A stretch of DNA of 64,000 nt from Noviherbaspirillum sp. UKPF54 (GCF_007874125.1 NZ_CP040128.1:2666001-2730000); one strand, 5' to 3'; counted from the stretch's first letter, positions 37,573 to 50,996 are shown. Notes: generated from the letters alone by a model not told the origin. A program made the numbers and translations.

Positions 37573-38541
37573 ATGTTGTCCGAATTCGACCTGATTGCGC
37601 AGTATTTCACCCGCCCTGCGCGCGACACCGCCCGGGTGGCACTGGGCGTGGGCGACGATTGCGCCTTGCTCGCGCCGTCGCCCGGCATGCAGCTGGCCAT
37701 CTCCACCGATATGCTGGTCGAGGGCCGGCATTTCTTTCCCGGCGCCGATCCGTTTTGGCTCGGCCATAAATGTCTTGCGGTAAACCTTTCCGACCTCGCG
37801 GCCATGGGTGCGAAGCCGTTGGCGTTCACGCTCGCGCTGGCCTTACCCGATGCCCGGGCCGAATGGCTGGCGCCCTTTTCGCAGGGCATGCTGGCGCTGG
37901 CCGATGCGCACGGCTGCGAACTGATCGGCGGCGATACGACCAAGGGGCCGCTCAACATCTGCATCACCGTGTTCGGTGAAGTCGCGCCCGGCCAGGCGCT
38001 GCGGCGCGACGGCGCGCAGGCCGGCGACGACATCTGGATTTCCGGCACCGTGGGCGACGCGCGTCTGGCGCTCGCCGGCTACCGCAACGAGCTCGCGCTG
38101 GACGCCGCCGCCCTGCAAGCGGCGGGACAGCGGATGCATGCGCCGACGCCGCGCGTGGCGCTCGGCCTGGCCTTGCGCGGCCTGGCGCACGCGGCCATCG
38201 ACATTTCCGACGGACTGGCGGGCGACCTCGGCCATATCCTGAAACGATCGCGGGTAGGCGCGACGCTCGACGTCGACGCCCTGCCGGCCGGGCCGATGCT
38301 GGCCATGCAGCCGCAGGATGTGCGGCGCCGCTTCGCGCTGGCCGGCGGCGACGACTACGAACTGTGCTTTACCGCGCCGGCAAAGCGCCGCGCCGACGTC
38401 CTCGACGCCGCCCGCACGGCAGGCATCACCGTCACCCGCGCCGGCACCATCGATTCCACGCCCGGCCTGCGCCTGGCCGATGCGCACGGCGCGCCGCTTC
38501 ATCTGTCTCTCTCCTCTTTCGACCACTTCGCTTCCCCATGA
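37573..38541 (+). CDS. thiL: thiamine-monophosphate kinase
   Basis: 322 residues from the ATG at 37573. Motifs: ALGVGDDCALL (metal and ATP), AISTDMLVEGRHF, LAVNLSDLAAMGAKP, ELIGGDTTKG and AIDISDGLAGDLGHIL, all diagnostic of ThiL. It phosphorylates thiamine monophosphate to thiamine diphosphate, the last step of cofactor synthesis. The long open frame upstream runs through the antisense of the IS transposase and is not part of the gene. The stop overlaps the pgpA start (ATGA), so the two are translationally coupled. Confidence 0.95.
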   Translation: MLSEFDLIAQYFTRPARDTARVALGVGDDCALLAPSPGMQLAISTDMLVEGRHFFPGADPFWLGHKCLAVNLSDLAAMGAKPLAFTLALALPDARAEWLAPFSQGMLALADAHGCELIGGDTTKGPLNICITVFGEVAPGQALRRDGAQAGDDIWISGTVGDARLALAGYRNELALDAAALQAAGQRMHAPTPRVALGLALRGLAHAAIDISDGLAGDLGHILKRSRVGATLDVDALPAGPMLAMQPQDVRRRFALAGGDDYELCFTAPAKRRADVLDAARTAGITVTRAGTIDSTPGLRLADAHGAPLHLSLSSFDHFASP

Positions 38542-39062
38542 CCACACTGGAACCCGGCCAGAGCGCCTACGTCACCAAGCCGAACGCGCGCTTCATGCTG
38601 TCCCATCCGGCCCACGTGCTGGCGCAAGGCTTCGGCAGCGGCCTGTCGCCGGTCGTTCCGGGCACATCCGGGACGCTGTTCGCGTGGCTGGCGTTCAATG
38701 TCTTGTCGACGCGTTGGCCGCAATGGTTCACGCCGCTGCACTGGGCGCTCGTCATCGCGGCCGGATTCGTCGTCGGTGTCTGGGCCTGCCACCGGACCGG
38801 GCGTGACCTCGGCATCGCCGATCACGGCAGCATGGTATGGGATGAAATCATCGCGTTCTGGCTGGTGCTGCTGGTACTGATGCCGGCCGACTTCAATACC
38901 CAGCTGTGGGCGTTTGTCTGGTTCCGCTTTTTCGACATGGTGAAGCCGGCCCCGATCCGCTATTTCGACCGCCACCTGAAAGGCGGCTTCGGCGTGATGT
39001 GGGATGACATCGTCGCCGCGTTTTACACGCTGCTGGTGTTCGCCGTGTGGCGCGCCATCTGA
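38538..39062 (+). CDS. pgpA: phosphatidylglycerophosphatase A
   Basis: 174 residues. Conserved PgpA stretches: [54 protein letters not shown] and [35 protein letters not shown]. It dephosphorylates phosphatidylglycerophosphate in the inner membrane to make phosphatidylglycerol. Four-base overlap with thiL, a pairing seen across many proteobacteria. The next gene, an oxoprolinase, starts 13 bases later. Confidence 0.95.
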   Translation: MTTLEPGQSAYVTKPNARFMLSHPAHVLAQGFGSGLSPVVPGTSGTLFAWLAFNVLSTRWPQWFTPLHWALVIAAGFVVGVWACHRTGRDLGIADHGSMVWDEIIAFWLVLLVLMPADFNTQLWAFVWFRFFDMVKPAPIRYFDRHLKGGFGVMWDDIVAAFYTLLVFAVWRAI

Positions 39063-39075
39063 CGGAGATCGGACC

Positions 39076-42732
<3,657 letters not shown>

Positions 42733-42766
42733 AATAGAGTGATGCTATGAAAGGAGTGCGGGAGAC

Positions 42767-43264
42767 ATGAACGACATGATGGATCTGGCGGCGCGCGTCG
42801 GCCGCGCCCTTCAGGAAAAAAGCTTGCTGCTGACAACCGCCGAGTCGTGCACCGGCGGCGGGGTGTCGCAGTTGATCACCGAGATCGCCGGTTCTTCGGA
42901 ATGGTTCGATTGCGGCTTCGTTACCTATTCCAACGCGTCCAAGAGCGAGTTGCTGGATGTCTCGCCGGCGCTGATCGCGCAGTTCGGCACCGTCAGCGAG
43001 GAAGTCGCCGGCGCCATGGCCGAGGGCGCGCTGGCCAACAGCAATGCGCATGTGGCCCTGTCGACCACCGGCATCGCCGGACCCGGCGGCGCGGTGCCCG
43101 GCAAGCCGGTCGGCACCGTCTGCTTTGCCTGGTCGATCGAGCGCAACAACCACCAGCACACCTACACCGAGCGACACGTCTACAGCGGCGACCGGCAGGC
43201 GGTTCGCCAGCAGACCGTGATGCACGCTCTGCAGGGCTTGCTGCGCTTTATCGAGCAGTATTAG
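42767..43264 (+). CDS. pncC: nicotinamide-nucleotide amidase (CinA C-terminal domain family)
   Basis: 165 residues. TTAESCTGGGVSQLITEIAGSSEWFDCGFVTYSNASK is the family signature containing the catalytic serine; STTGIAGPGGAVPGKPVGTVCFAW follows. It is the stand-alone PncC form without the CinA nucleotide-binding domain. It hydrolyses nicotinamide mononucleotide to nicotinate mononucleotide and ammonia, recycling NAD breakdown products. It converges on pyrF with only 5 bases between the stop codons. Confidence 0.94.
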   Translation: MNDMMDLAARVGRALQEKSLLLTTAESCTGGGVSQLITEIAGSSEWFDCGFVTYSNASKSELLDVSPALIAQFGTVSEEVAGAMAEGALANSNAHVALSTTGIAGPGGAVPGKPVGTVCFAWSIERNNHQHTYTERHVYSGDRQAVRQQTVMHALQGLLRFIEQY

Positions 43265-43269
43265 TTTTT

Positions 43270-44097
43270 TCAGCCGCGAAAGCGGTTGATCGCGTCGCGC
43301 GTTTCGATCGCCACCCGGCGCGCGGCCTGCGCGAAATCCTCGCCGATCTTTTCATCCGGCTTCGCGTACAGGATCGCGCGCGAGGAATTGATCATCATGC
43401 CGGTGCCGCCGGCCGTCTTTCCGGCATTGACGGTCGCCTCGATGTCGCCACCCTGCGCGCCGATGCCCGGCACCAGCAGCGGCATGTCGCCGACGATGCC
43501 GCGCACCAGCGCCAGCTCATTGGGGAAGGTAGCGCCGACCACGAGGCCGCACTGGCCATTGGTATTCCACTTGTCCGCCACCAGCTGCGCCACATGCTGA
43601 TAGACCGGCTTGCCGCCGGCATCCAAGAATTGCAGATCGGAGCCACCCGGGTTCGAAGTGCGGCACAGGATGATGACACCGCGATCCTTCCATTCCAGGT
43701 AGGGCGCCACCGAGTCGTAGCCCATGTAGGGATTGACCGTCACCGCGTCCGCGCCGTAGCGCTCGAACGCTTCGCGCGCATACTGTTCGGCGGTAGCGCC
43801 GATGTCGCCGCGCTTGGCGTCGAGCACGATCGGGATTTGCGGATAGGTCGCGCGCAGGTAGGCGCAAATCTCCTCCAGTTGCTCTTCGGCACGCAGCGCC
43901 GCGAAATACGCGATCTGCGGCTTGAAGGCGCAGGCTGCGTCCGCCGTCGCATCGATGATCGCCTTACAGAATGTAAAGATCGCATCCGGCTTGCCCTGCA
44001 ACTGGCCAGGAAACTTCGCGATATCCGGGTCCAGTCCGACGCACAGCAGGGAATTGTTTGCCGCCCAGGCGGCGGATAGTTTTTTGATGAAAGTCAC
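43270..44097 (-). CDS. pyrF: orotidine 5'-phosphate decarboxylase (type 2)
   Basis: 275 residues, the longer subfamily 2 form common in betaproteobacteria. N-terminal [13 protein letters not shown], the catalytic stretch [18 protein letters not shown] with the Asp-Lys-Asp residues, and [17 protein letters not shown] end region ([14 protein letters not shown]). It decarboxylates OMP to UMP, the final step of pyrimidine synthesis. It stands alone, divergent from an EamA exporter gene across about 84 bases and converging on pncC. Confidence 0.95.
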   Translation of the reverse strand: MTFIKKLSAAWAANNSLLCVGLDPDIAKFPGQLQGKPDAIFTFCKAIIDATADAACAFKPQIAYFAALRAEEQLEEICAYLRATYPQIPIVLDAKRGDIGATAEQYAREAFERYGADAVTVNPYMGYDSVAPYLEWKDRGVIILCRTSNPGGSDLQFLDAGGKPVYQHVAQLVADKWNTNGQCGLVVGATFPNELALVRGIVGDMPLLVPGIGAQGGDIEATVNAGKTAGGTGMMINSSRAILYAKPDEKIGEDFAQAARRVAIETRDAINRFRG

Positions 44098-44181
44098 GGC
44101 GAAATCCAGAAATTCCTAACAATGCGCATTGTAACTTGCCGTGCTATCGTGCGACCCTGATATCGACCATGGACATTTTGC

Positions 44182-45072
44182 ATGACATCGCTTTCTCGCA
44201 AAGACTGGATTCTGCTTATCCTGCTGACCCTTTGCTGGGGCATCAACTGGCCGGTCATGAAACTGGGCGTGCGCGATTTTCCGCCGGTGAGCTTTCGCAC
44301 CATCAGCATGATCGGTGGCCTGCCCGTGATCTGGCTGGCCGCGCGCATGCAGGGCGCCTCGCTTGCGATTCCGCGCAGCCAGTTGAAGGAAGTAATCAAG
44401 TTGGCGATCCCGAACATGCTGATCTGGCATGTGTTCATCATTCTCGGCGTAAAGATGCTGTCATCCGGGCGCGCCGCCATCCTCGGCTACACGATGCCGG
44501 TGTGGGCGCTGCTGAGTGGCTTGCTGTTCTTCGGCGACCGTCCGACGCGCGGCGCGTGGTTCGGCATCGGCTGTGCGCTGGCGGGTGCCGTGCTGCTGAT
44601 GTCGAGCGAATTTTCCGCCCTCGCCGGCAATCCGCTCGGCAGCATCCTGGCGCTGATCGCCGCCGCTGCCTGGGGCTTCGGCACGGTCTTGCTGAAGCGA
44701 TCATCGATCGACATGCCGACCATTTCGCTTACCTTCTGGATGCTGAGCCTGGCAGCGATCGCCATGACGCTGGTGTCGGCCGTGTTCGAAAGCGCGCGCT
44801 GGCACTGGCCCGACCGCACCACGCTGCTCGCCATGCTGTACAACGCGGCCATCATTTTCGGCTTTGCCCATACCGTCTGGTTCAAGCTGGCGCGCACGCT
44901 GCCGCCGATTGCCTCCAGCCTGTCGGTAATGATGATTCCGGTGCTCGGCGTATTTTCCGGCGCCTGGCTGCTGGGCGAAACACCGCACTGGCCCGATTAT
45001 GCGGCGATGGCGCTGATCCTGGTGGCGATGAGCACCGTGCTGTTGAAACCGCGTCATCCCACCCATAAATAA
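44182..45072 (+). CDS. EamA/DMT-family transporter
   Basis: 296 residues with ten hydrophobic segments arranged as two EamA repeats. The start ILLILLTLCWGINWPVMKLGVRDFPPVSFRTISM and second-repeat GSILALIAAAAWGFGTVLLKRSSIDMP are typical. Drug/metabolite transporters of this type usually export amino acids or small metabolites; no substrate can be read from sequence. It is followed 41 bases later by lemA but is probably a separate unit. Confidence 0.87.
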   Translation: MTSLSRKDWILLILLTLCWGINWPVMKLGVRDFPPVSFRTISMIGGLPVIWLAARMQGASLAIPRSQLKEVIKLAIPNMLIWHVFIILGVKMLSSGRAAILGYTMPVWALLSGLLFFGDRPTRGAWFGIGCALAGAVLLMSSEFSALAGNPLGSILALIAAAAWGFGTVLLKRSSIDMPTISLTFWMLSLAAIAMTLVSAVFESARWHWPDRTTLLAMLYNAAIIFGFAHTVWFKLARTLPPIASSLSVMMIPVLGVFSGAWLLGETPHWPDYAAMALILVAMSTVLLKPRHPTHK

Positions 45073-45113
45073 TTATCAGTATTTCCAGACCAATATTTAA
45101 CAAAGGAAAGCTC

Positions 45114-45707
45114 ATGAAAATCTGGATCAAATGGCTGTCTATCGCCTGGATCGCCTCACTGCTCTCCGCCTGCGGCTACAACGAGTTCCAGGCCAAGGAC
45201 GAGGCGGTCAAGGCGGCGTGGGGCGAAGTGGTCAACCAGTACAAGCGCCGCGCCGACCTGATCCCGAATCTGGTCAATACCGTCAAAGGCTATGCCTCGC
45301 ATGAGCGCGACACGCTGGAGGCGGTGACGCGGGCGCGCGCGGCCGCAACCAGCATCCAGGTCACGCCGGAAGTGCTGAACAATCCGGAAGCGTTCCGCAA
45401 GTTCCAGCAGGCGCAGGGCGAATTGTCGTCTGCCTTGTCGCGCCTGATGGCGGTATCGGAAAACTATCCGAACCTGAAGGCCGACGCCAGCTTCCGCGAT
45501 CTGCAGTCGCAGCTGGAAGGCACCGAGAACCGGATCACCGTCGCCCGCCAGCGCTACATCCAGTCCGTGCGCGAATACAACACGCTGGCCCGCAGCTTCC
45601 CGACCAACCTGACGGCGATGATGTTCCACTATGAAGTCAAGCCGTCGTTCATGGTGGAAGACGAGAAGGCAATCTCGAATGCGCCGGCGGTGAATTTCGG
45701 AAAATAG
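45114..45707 (+). CDS. LemA-family lipoprotein
   Basis: 197 residues. Lipobox LLSAC gives lipidated C20, followed by GYNEFQAKDEAVKAAWGEVVNQYKRRADLIPNLVNTVKGYASHERDTLEAVTRARA, the LemA signature, then a long helical coiled region. LemA proteins are membrane-anchored and of unknown function; in betaproteobacteria they are typically followed by TPM-domain proteins, exactly as here. The next gene begins 7 bases after its stop, so it is first of a three-gene operon. AAAGGAAAG precedes the ATG. Confidence 0.92.
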   Translation: MKIWIKWLSIAWIASLLSACGYNEFQAKDEAVKAAWGEVVNQYKRRADLIPNLVNTVKGYASHERDTLEAVTRARAAATSIQVTPEVLNNPEAFRKFQQAQGELSSALSRLMAVSENYPNLKADASFRDLQSQLEGTENRITVARQRYIQSVREYNTLARSFPTNLTAMMFHYEVKPSFMVEDEKAISNAPAVNFGK

Positions 45708-45714
45708 GCCTGTC

Positions 45715-46530
45715 ATGAGCATTCTGCGCATCTTGCTGGGCATGATCCTGGCGCTGCTGCTGACGGCGGCGGGCGCGCAGGAGTTCGTCCCGGTGCCGCC
45801 CCTGACGGCGCGCGTGAACGACCAGGCCGGCATGCTCACCGCCCAGCAGCGCGACGCGCTGGAAAACGTGCTCAAGGAATACGAAGAACGCACCGGCAGC
45901 CAGATCGCGATCCTGGTGGTAAGCAAGACTGAACCGGAGGCAATCGAGCAGTATGGCATCCGCGTGTTCGATCAGTGGAAACTCGGCCGCAAGGGCGTGG
46001 ATGACGGCGTGCTGCTGCTGGTGGCGAAGAACAATCCGCCTGCCCTGCGTCGCCTGCGCATCGAGGCCGGGCGCGGCGTGCAAGGCGTGCTCACCGATGC
46101 GCAATCCAAGCGCATCCTGCAGGACGTGATTGCGCCGCATTTCCGTCAGAACGATTTCTACGGCGGCCTGGCGGCAGGCGTGTCCGCCATCACCAGCCTG
46201 CTCGACCAGGAAAAATTCCCGGCGCCGCAAGGCAAACAAGCCGACCAGGACGAGGGATTCTCTCCCTTCCCGCTGGCGCTGATTTTCCTCTTCATGATTC
46301 TGTTTCTGCTGCAGCAAGCGCGCTCGGCGCGCCGTTACATGCACAGCCGCGGCGGCTGGGGACGCTCGTCGGGCATCATCCTGGGCGGCGGCAGCGGATA
46401 TGGCGGCTTCGGCGGCTGGGGCGACGGCGGAAACGGTGGCAGAAGCGGCGGCTGGGGCGGCGGATCATCGGGCGGCTTTTCCGGCGGCGGCGGCAGCGCC
46501 GACGGCGGCGGCGCATCGGGAGACTGGTAA
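45715..46530 (+). CDS. TPM-domain membrane protein with glycine-rich tail (YgcG-like)
   Basis: 271 residues. Signal sequence (about 1-21), TPM domain (about 25-165: LTARVNDQAGMLTAQQRDALENVLKEYEERTGSQIAILVV...), a membrane helix (FPLALIFLFMILFLL, about 182-197) and a cytosolic tail of about 65 residues made of glycine, serine and tryptophan repeats, ending GGGASGDW. TPM domains resemble photosystem repair and phosphatase-like folds; the bacterial role is unclear. It overlaps the following gene by one base (TAATG), and LemA lies just upstream. Confidence 0.9.
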   Translation: MSILRILLGMILALLLTAAGAQEFVPVPPLTARVNDQAGMLTAQQRDALENVLKEYEERTGSQIAILVVSKTEPEAIEQYGIRVFDQWKLGRKGVDDGVLLLVAKNNPPALRRLRIEAGRGVQGVLTDAQSKRILQDVIAPHFRQNDFYGGLAAGVSAITSLLDQEKFPAPQGKQADQDEGFSPFPLALIFLFMILFLLQQARSARRYMHSRGGWGRSSGIILGGGSGYGGFGGWGDGGNGGRSGGWGGGSSGGFSGGGGSADGGGASGDW

Positions 46531-47042
46531 TGAAGACGCATTCGAAGATGCTATCGCGGCTGTGGAAGCACCTGACCGCGACCAGCGCGACGGGTCGGCG
46601 CGCCTTTCCGCCTGCGACGCTGAAGGCGATCGAACAAGCCATCGCCGACGGCGAAACACGGCACCGCGCCGAGGTGCGCATGATCGTGGAACCGGCGCTC
46701 GGCCTGCAGGCGGTGCTGCAGCACATGTCCGCGCGCGAGCGCGCCCGTGAACTGTTTGCGCACTACCGCGTCTGGGACACCGAAGAGAACTGCGGCGTGC
46801 TGGTGTACGTGAATCTGGCCGACCACAAGGTCGAGATCGTCGCCGACCGAGGCGCCGGGCGCGCCATTTCCAACGCCGAGTGGCAGGCGGTGTGCCACAC
46901 GATGACGCACGGCTTTGCGCGCGGCGCCTTCCATGACAGCGTCCTGGCGGCGCTCGATCAGCTCAACCGGCTGCTGCAGGAACGCTATCCCGGCGACGGC
47001 TCGCGCGCCAACGAGCTGGCCGACAGGCCGGTGGTGCTATGA
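46530..47042 (+). CDS. TPM-domain protein, soluble (second)
   Basis: 170 residues with no signal or membrane segment. The domain runs LKAIEQAIADGETRHRAEVRMIVEPAL...VLVYVNLADHKVEIVADRGAGRAISNAEWQAVCHTMTHGFARGAFHDSVLAALDQLNRLL, the C-terminal half matching the TPM core. It ends the lemA operon and overlaps the previous stop by one base. Its pairing with a membrane-anchored TPM protein and LemA suggests a complex at the inner membrane, but no activity is known. Confidence 0.87.
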   Translation: MKTHSKMLSRLWKHLTATSATGRRAFPPATLKAIEQAIADGETRHRAEVRMIVEPALGLQAVLQHMSARERARELFAHYRVWDTEENCGVLVYVNLADHKVEIVADRGAGRAISNAEWQAVCHTMTHGFARGAFHDSVLAALDQLNRLLQERYPGDGSRANELADRPVVL

Positions 47043-47055
47043 CGGGCGCAGCCCG

Positions 47056-48177
47056 CTACGGCTTCGCATCTGCGGCCCTGAGCCGGGCGACGCGCTCGGC
47101 GTCGCTCGGGTGCGAGCTGAGGTAATCGGCCTGCCTGGCGCCCGGTGCGCGCTCGCGCGGTTGGCGTCTGTCGTCGGGCTGGTCCTCCTCGTCTTCGTCG
47201 CCATCGTCGCCACCATCCCCTTCGTCTTGCTGCGCACCCGCCTGGGTGGCACGCGCAAGCTGCGCGCGTTCCCGCTGGTCCGCCATTTTTTCGAACAGCT
47301 GCGCCATCGGCGACAAGGACAAGCCGTTCGCGCGCATCATGTCGATCGCATACTGGTCCGATTCGCGCTCGAAATCGCGCGAGTACTTTTGGTCCAGCAA
47401 GAACGTCGGCATCGTCGCCAGCGCGCTGGACACGTCGCCGATCACCAGGTTGACCGCCATGCCGACGCCGACCGCCTGCAGCAGCCGGCGCAGCGAATGA
47501 CGGCGCTGCAGATGGCCGAGTTCATGGCCGAGCACGCCCATGACCGCCAGATCGTCCTGCGCCAGCGAGACCAGCTGGTCGGTCAGCACGATCACCCCGT
47601 TGGGCAGCGCAAAGGCATTCGGGCCGACCTTGCTGTATCGGAATTCAAGCCGGTATGGCGTCTTTTCCCCGCGCGGCTGGCGCAAGGCCGCAAACATCTT
47701 GCGCAAGCGCGCCTGTTCCGCCTCGTCCAGCCTGGACGCTTCCATGTAGACGTTGTCGATCAGCCGCCACTCGCCGTCGCCGATCTTCTTTTCGATCGCG
47801 GCGGGCAAGTGCTGCGCGACCGTGTCGGCGGCCCACGGCAAGCCCCACTGGTAGCCGGCGACCAAGAGCGCCAGCAGCGACACCAGCGCCAGCAGCGACA
47901 GCGGCCAGTTGCGCTGCCACTTCACCACGCGCGGCTCGCGATAGCCATTCTTGCGCAACAGGCGCTCCAGCCCGGGATCGCTGCTCTCGACGAAGCCGCC
48001 GCCGGGCAGGCGCAGGATGCGCGGCGCATGTTCCAGCGGCTCGGAAACGTCAATCCTGGACAGCCGCACCGAGCGCCGCACATCGGGCCCGATGATGGCG
48101 ACGATCCGCTTGTGGATCAGCAGTTCGACCGGCTGGCGGCGCGAACTCTGTCCATCGAAATAGGTGGCGTTGATCAT
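47056..48177 (-). CDS. M48-family zinc metalloprotease with membrane segment
   Basis: 373 residues from the ATG at 48177, which overlaps the upstream stop as ATGA; the frame is open further upstream but that part is antisense-like. One membrane helix (LSLLALVSLLALLVAGYQWGL) follows an N-terminal domain of about 120 residues. The protease domain has zinc motif HELGH (GVLGHELGHLQRRHSL) and third ligand region FERESDQYAID. An acidic low-complexity insert (DEGDGGDDGDEDEEDQ) precedes the final YLSSHPSDAERVARL motif. Relatives act in envelope protein quality control. Coupled to a DUF898 gene. Confidence 0.9.
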   Translation of the reverse strand: MINATYFDGQSSRRQPVELLIHKRIVAIIGPDVRRSVRLSRIDVSEPLEHAPRILRLPGGGFVESSDPGLERLLRKNGYREPRVVKWQRNWPLSLLALVSLLALLVAGYQWGLPWAADTVAQHLPAAIEKKIGDGEWRLIDNVYMEASRLDEAEQARLRKMFAALRQPRGEKTPYRLEFRYSKVGPNAFALPNGVIVLTDQLVSLAQDDLAVMGVLGHELGHLQRRHSLRRLLQAVGVGMAVNLVIGDVSSALATMPTFLLDQKYSRDFERESDQYAIDMMRANGLSLSPMAQLFEKMADQRERAQLARATQAGAQQDEGDGGDDGDEDEEDQPDDRRQPRERAPGARQADYLSSHPSDAERVARLRAADAKP

Positions 48178-49412
48178 AGGGCGATATCGATGTCGAACAA
48201 GTCGCCGGCTTCCTGCCCGACCGCGCCGGCATGGTCCACTGTCTGGTCGGCCAGGAAATCCTCCAGGCTGCCAGCGGGAACCAGCGCCATGCTCTCTACC
48301 CGGTAGCGCGTCAGGCGCACCACCGCGAACGGCTTGTACAGGCCGAAGGTCAGCGTGGTCAGCATCAGGTTGCTGGCATGTATCCAAAGCAGCTTGCGCG
48401 CGCTGACCTTGCTTTCGAAACGGTGTTCGCCGAGCTCGGTATGGTTCCACACGAGGTTCTGGATGCGGCTTTCGAGGTAGGTGCGCACGAACAGGTAGAA
48501 CGCGTAGGCGCTCATCAAGCCGTACAGCAGCTGGAACAGCCAGCCGAAGATCGTGTCGAGCAAGACCTTGTACAGGCCCATGGTGAGGAAGGCGAACACA
48601 GCCGCGGGAATCGATCCGAGGAAAAAGAACCCGACCGCCTTGCCGTAAATCTTGAAGAAGTCGGCCGGACGCGCATGGAAGAAGAACGGCGCCTGGCCGA
48701 AATCGGTGTTGTCGTGCTGGTAGCGCTTAAGCAGGTAATGCGCGAGCGGCACGGTCGCGCCCAGCGCCAGCAGCGGCAGCAGGCCGACGATCAGCAGCGT
48801 GCCGATGCCGGGATTGCGCGAGAACGACGTGACCAGGCTCCACACGAACACGCCGATGAAAGCCAGCACGACAGGAAACAGGATCAGCATGCGGTAAGCC
48901 TGGCCGACGGTACCGCGAAAATGGAAGCGCAGTCCGCGATAGCTGGAGTTGGCCATCTTGAAGCGGAACGCGCGTGCCAGCAGCCAGGGCATGACGGCGG
49001 CCAGTACCAGCACCACCAGCAGCGCGACCGGCTTGGAGACGTCGAATGAAATCTTGTAGGCCGCCAGCAGCGCCAGCGCCAGGATGCGGCCCTTCAGGAT
49101 CGCCTTCGGATTGCCGTGGTAGTCGAAGATGGAACCGTCGATGCGGGTATTGCGGTAGAAGTACTGCAGACGCCTGACCTTGGCCCAGGCGGAATACACG
49201 CCCAGGGTCAGGATCGTCAGCAGCAGGTTGACGATCCAGATGCGGAAATATTCGGAACCGCTGCCGGTAAAGCTGAACCGCAAGGCATCGCCCTGCTTCG
49301 CGCCAGCCCGGACGGCATCACGCCGCGCCGCGCCGGCTGCCGATTGCAACGCCGGCTCCGTCCGTCCCGCCGGCATGCCGCGGGCATAGACGCCGATGGT
49401 CGCGTCCGCCAT
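48174..49412 (-). CDS. DUF898 (YjgN-family) membrane protein
   Basis: 412 residues. The N-terminal cytosolic part is followed by LRFSFTGSGSEYFRIWIVNLLLTILTLGVYSAWAKVRRLQYFYRNTRIDG, the YjgN/DUF898 signature, repeated in weaker form near the end (LLWIHASNLMLTTLTFGLYKPFAVVRLTRYR). About seven to eight membrane segments. Function unknown. The genomic pairing with an M48 protease (four-base overlap) recurs in proteobacteria and suggests a shared envelope role. The start MADATIGVYARG is the first ATG of the frame. Confidence 0.88.
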   Translation of the reverse strand: MADATIGVYARGMPAGRTEPALQSAAGAARRDAVRAGAKQGDALRFSFTGSGSEYFRIWIVNLLLTILTLGVYSAWAKVRRLQYFYRNTRIDGSIFDYHGNPKAILKGRILALALLAAYKISFDVSKPVALLVVLVLAAVMPWLLARAFRFKMANSSYRGLRFHFRGTVGQAYRMLILFPVVLAFIGVFVWSLVTSFSRNPGIGTLLIVGLLPLLALGATVPLAHYLLKRYQHDNTDFGQAPFFFHARPADFFKIYGKAVGFFFLGSIPAAVFAFLTMGLYKVLLDTIFGWLFQLLYGLMSAYAFYLFVRTYLESRIQNLVWNHTELGEHRFESKVSARKLLWIHASNLMLTTLTFGLYKPFAVVRLTRYRVESMALVPAGSLEDFLADQTVDHAGAVGQEAGDLFDIDIAL

Positions 49413-49543
49413 GGATTCTCCCTGTGTTCATTATGGTTATTTACCGTGCCGGCGCTTGCTTCTTATTGTCTTGCCGGGCGGCTCATTGTAATCATAATGT
49501 CCACAAGGAAACATCACATATTCATGTCTTTGGAGCCATTCAT

Positions 49544-50974
49544 CTATCCGTGCTCGTACACCCATTGCAGCAGCATGTCCTGCACTTCCGGCCCGCGCAT
49601 CGCATTCGGATGGTTGATGAGGCACACCACCACGTAGCGCCTGCCGGACGCGGCCAGCACATAGCCGGCAACAGCCCGCACGTCGGCCAGCGTGCCGGTC
49701 TTGATATGGGCATGGCCGGCGACGCCCTGCGCGTTGAGGCGCTGGCGCATGGTGCCGTCCAGCCCGGCCAGCGGCATCGAGGCGATAAATTCCGGCATGG
49801 TCGGCGCCCGGAATGCCGCGTCCAGCAGACTTCCCATGGTCGCGGCCGAGATGCGCTCGGCGCGCGACAGGCCGGAGCCGTTCTCGACGACGAGTTCGGG
49901 CGCGTCGATTCCCTTGCGGGCCAGCCAGGCCTTGACCACGTCCGCGCCGCGCTCCTGGCTGGCGGGCAGGTTCAGCTGGTGGCTCGCGATGGTCAGCAGC
50001 ACCTGGCGCGCCATGACATTGTTGCTGTACTTGTTGATGTCGCGGATGACTTCCGACAGCGGCGCCGACTCCCACTGCGCCACCAGTCGCGCCGACGGCG
50101 GCACGTAACCGTCGCGCACATCTCCCGTGATCGTGCCGCCCAGTTCGGCCCACAGGCGGCGGAACACCAGGTTGAAATACTGGGTATGCGTCATCTGGTA
50201 AGGATGCACATACAAGGTGCGCTCGCCGCATGACGCGGGATATTCGCCCAGGAAGCGCGCGCCATTGGCGTCGATGACTGGCTGCAGCCTGATGCGCCAG
50301 TCACCGCACGGGCCGCCCGTCAGTCGCGGCGCCACGAGGGGAAACGCATCGACCGGCGGGTCCATCGATATCGCGACCGAGCGGTTCGCTTCGAGCGGCA
50401 GGAAGCGGAACGTCATGGCCTTGAAGTTGAGCAGCAACGCGTCGGGGCCGACGTTGTACGGCTTTAACGGATCGGCATCGAACGCGGCCGGATCGTAGGC
50501 GACCTGCTCGAACGCGCTGCGGTCCAGCAAGACGTTGCCGTGGATTTCGCGGATTCCGCGCGAGCGTATCCGGCGCAGGAACAGCCAGAAGTTTTCCATC
50601 ACCAGCTTCGGGTCGCCGCTGCCCTTGATGATCAGGTCGCCGTGCAGCACGTCGCCCACCTGTGTGCCGTCGGCGAAGGCAAGGGTTTTCCAAGTAAAGG
50701 CCGGGCCGAGCAATTCCAGCGCGGCATCGCTGGTGACAAGCTTCATGGTCGACGCCGGGCTGAAGGATGCGCGCGCGTTGGAAGCGAACAGCACCGGGCC
50801 ATTGACACCATTGCCGACTTCGCGCACGTAGATGCCGGCGGCGTCGAGCGGAATTTCGGCACGCTTGAAGGCATCGGCCAGCGGAACCGGTAGCTCCTGC
50901 GCCGTTGTACAAGCGGCAAGCATGCACAGGGTGAATAAGAGACAGGCAGCTTGGAGTCTTTCCAGAATTCGCAT
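49544..50974 (-). CDS. dacB: D-alanyl-D-alanine carboxypeptidase/endopeptidase (PBP4 family)
   Basis: 476 residues. N-terminal signal with a lipobox-like MLAAC (C22). Penicillin-binding motifs are complete: SxxK as STMK (75-78), SxN as YSNN in DINKYSNNVMARQ, and KTG in AHIKTGTLADVRAVAGYV. The large insert between the first two motifs is the PBP4 domain II/III. It trims or cleaves peptide cross-links of peptidoglycan in the periplasm. Divergent from ohrR across a 60-base region that holds an OhrR palindrome. Confidence 0.93.
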   Translation of the reverse strand: MRILERLQAACLLFTLCMLAACTTAQELPVPLADAFKRAEIPLDAAGIYVREVGNGVNGPVLFASNARASFSPASTMKLVTSDAALELLGPAFTWKTLAFADGTQVGDVLHGDLIIKGSGDPKLVMENFWLFLRRIRSRGIREIHGNVLLDRSAFEQVAYDPAAFDADPLKPYNVGPDALLLNFKAMTFRFLPLEANRSVAISMDPPVDAFPLVAPRLTGGPCGDWRIRLQPVIDANGARFLGEYPASCGERTLYVHPYQMTHTQYFNLVFRRLWAELGGTITGDVRDGYVPPSARLVAQWESAPLSEVIRDINKYSNNVMARQVLLTIASHQLNLPASQERGADVVKAWLARKGIDAPELVVENGSGLSRAERISAATMGSLLDAAFRAPTMPEFIASMPLAGLDGTMRQRLNAQGVAGHAHIKTGTLADVRAVAGYVLAASGRRYVVVCLINHPNAMRGPEVQDMLLQWVYEHG

Positions 50975-50996
50975 ACGATGATTAATGTGTCACACG

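Noticed and set aside
46335..46541. Proline-rich minus-strand frame (PPPPEKPPDDPPP)
   Set aside because: It is the complement of the glycine-rich tail of the TPM protein.
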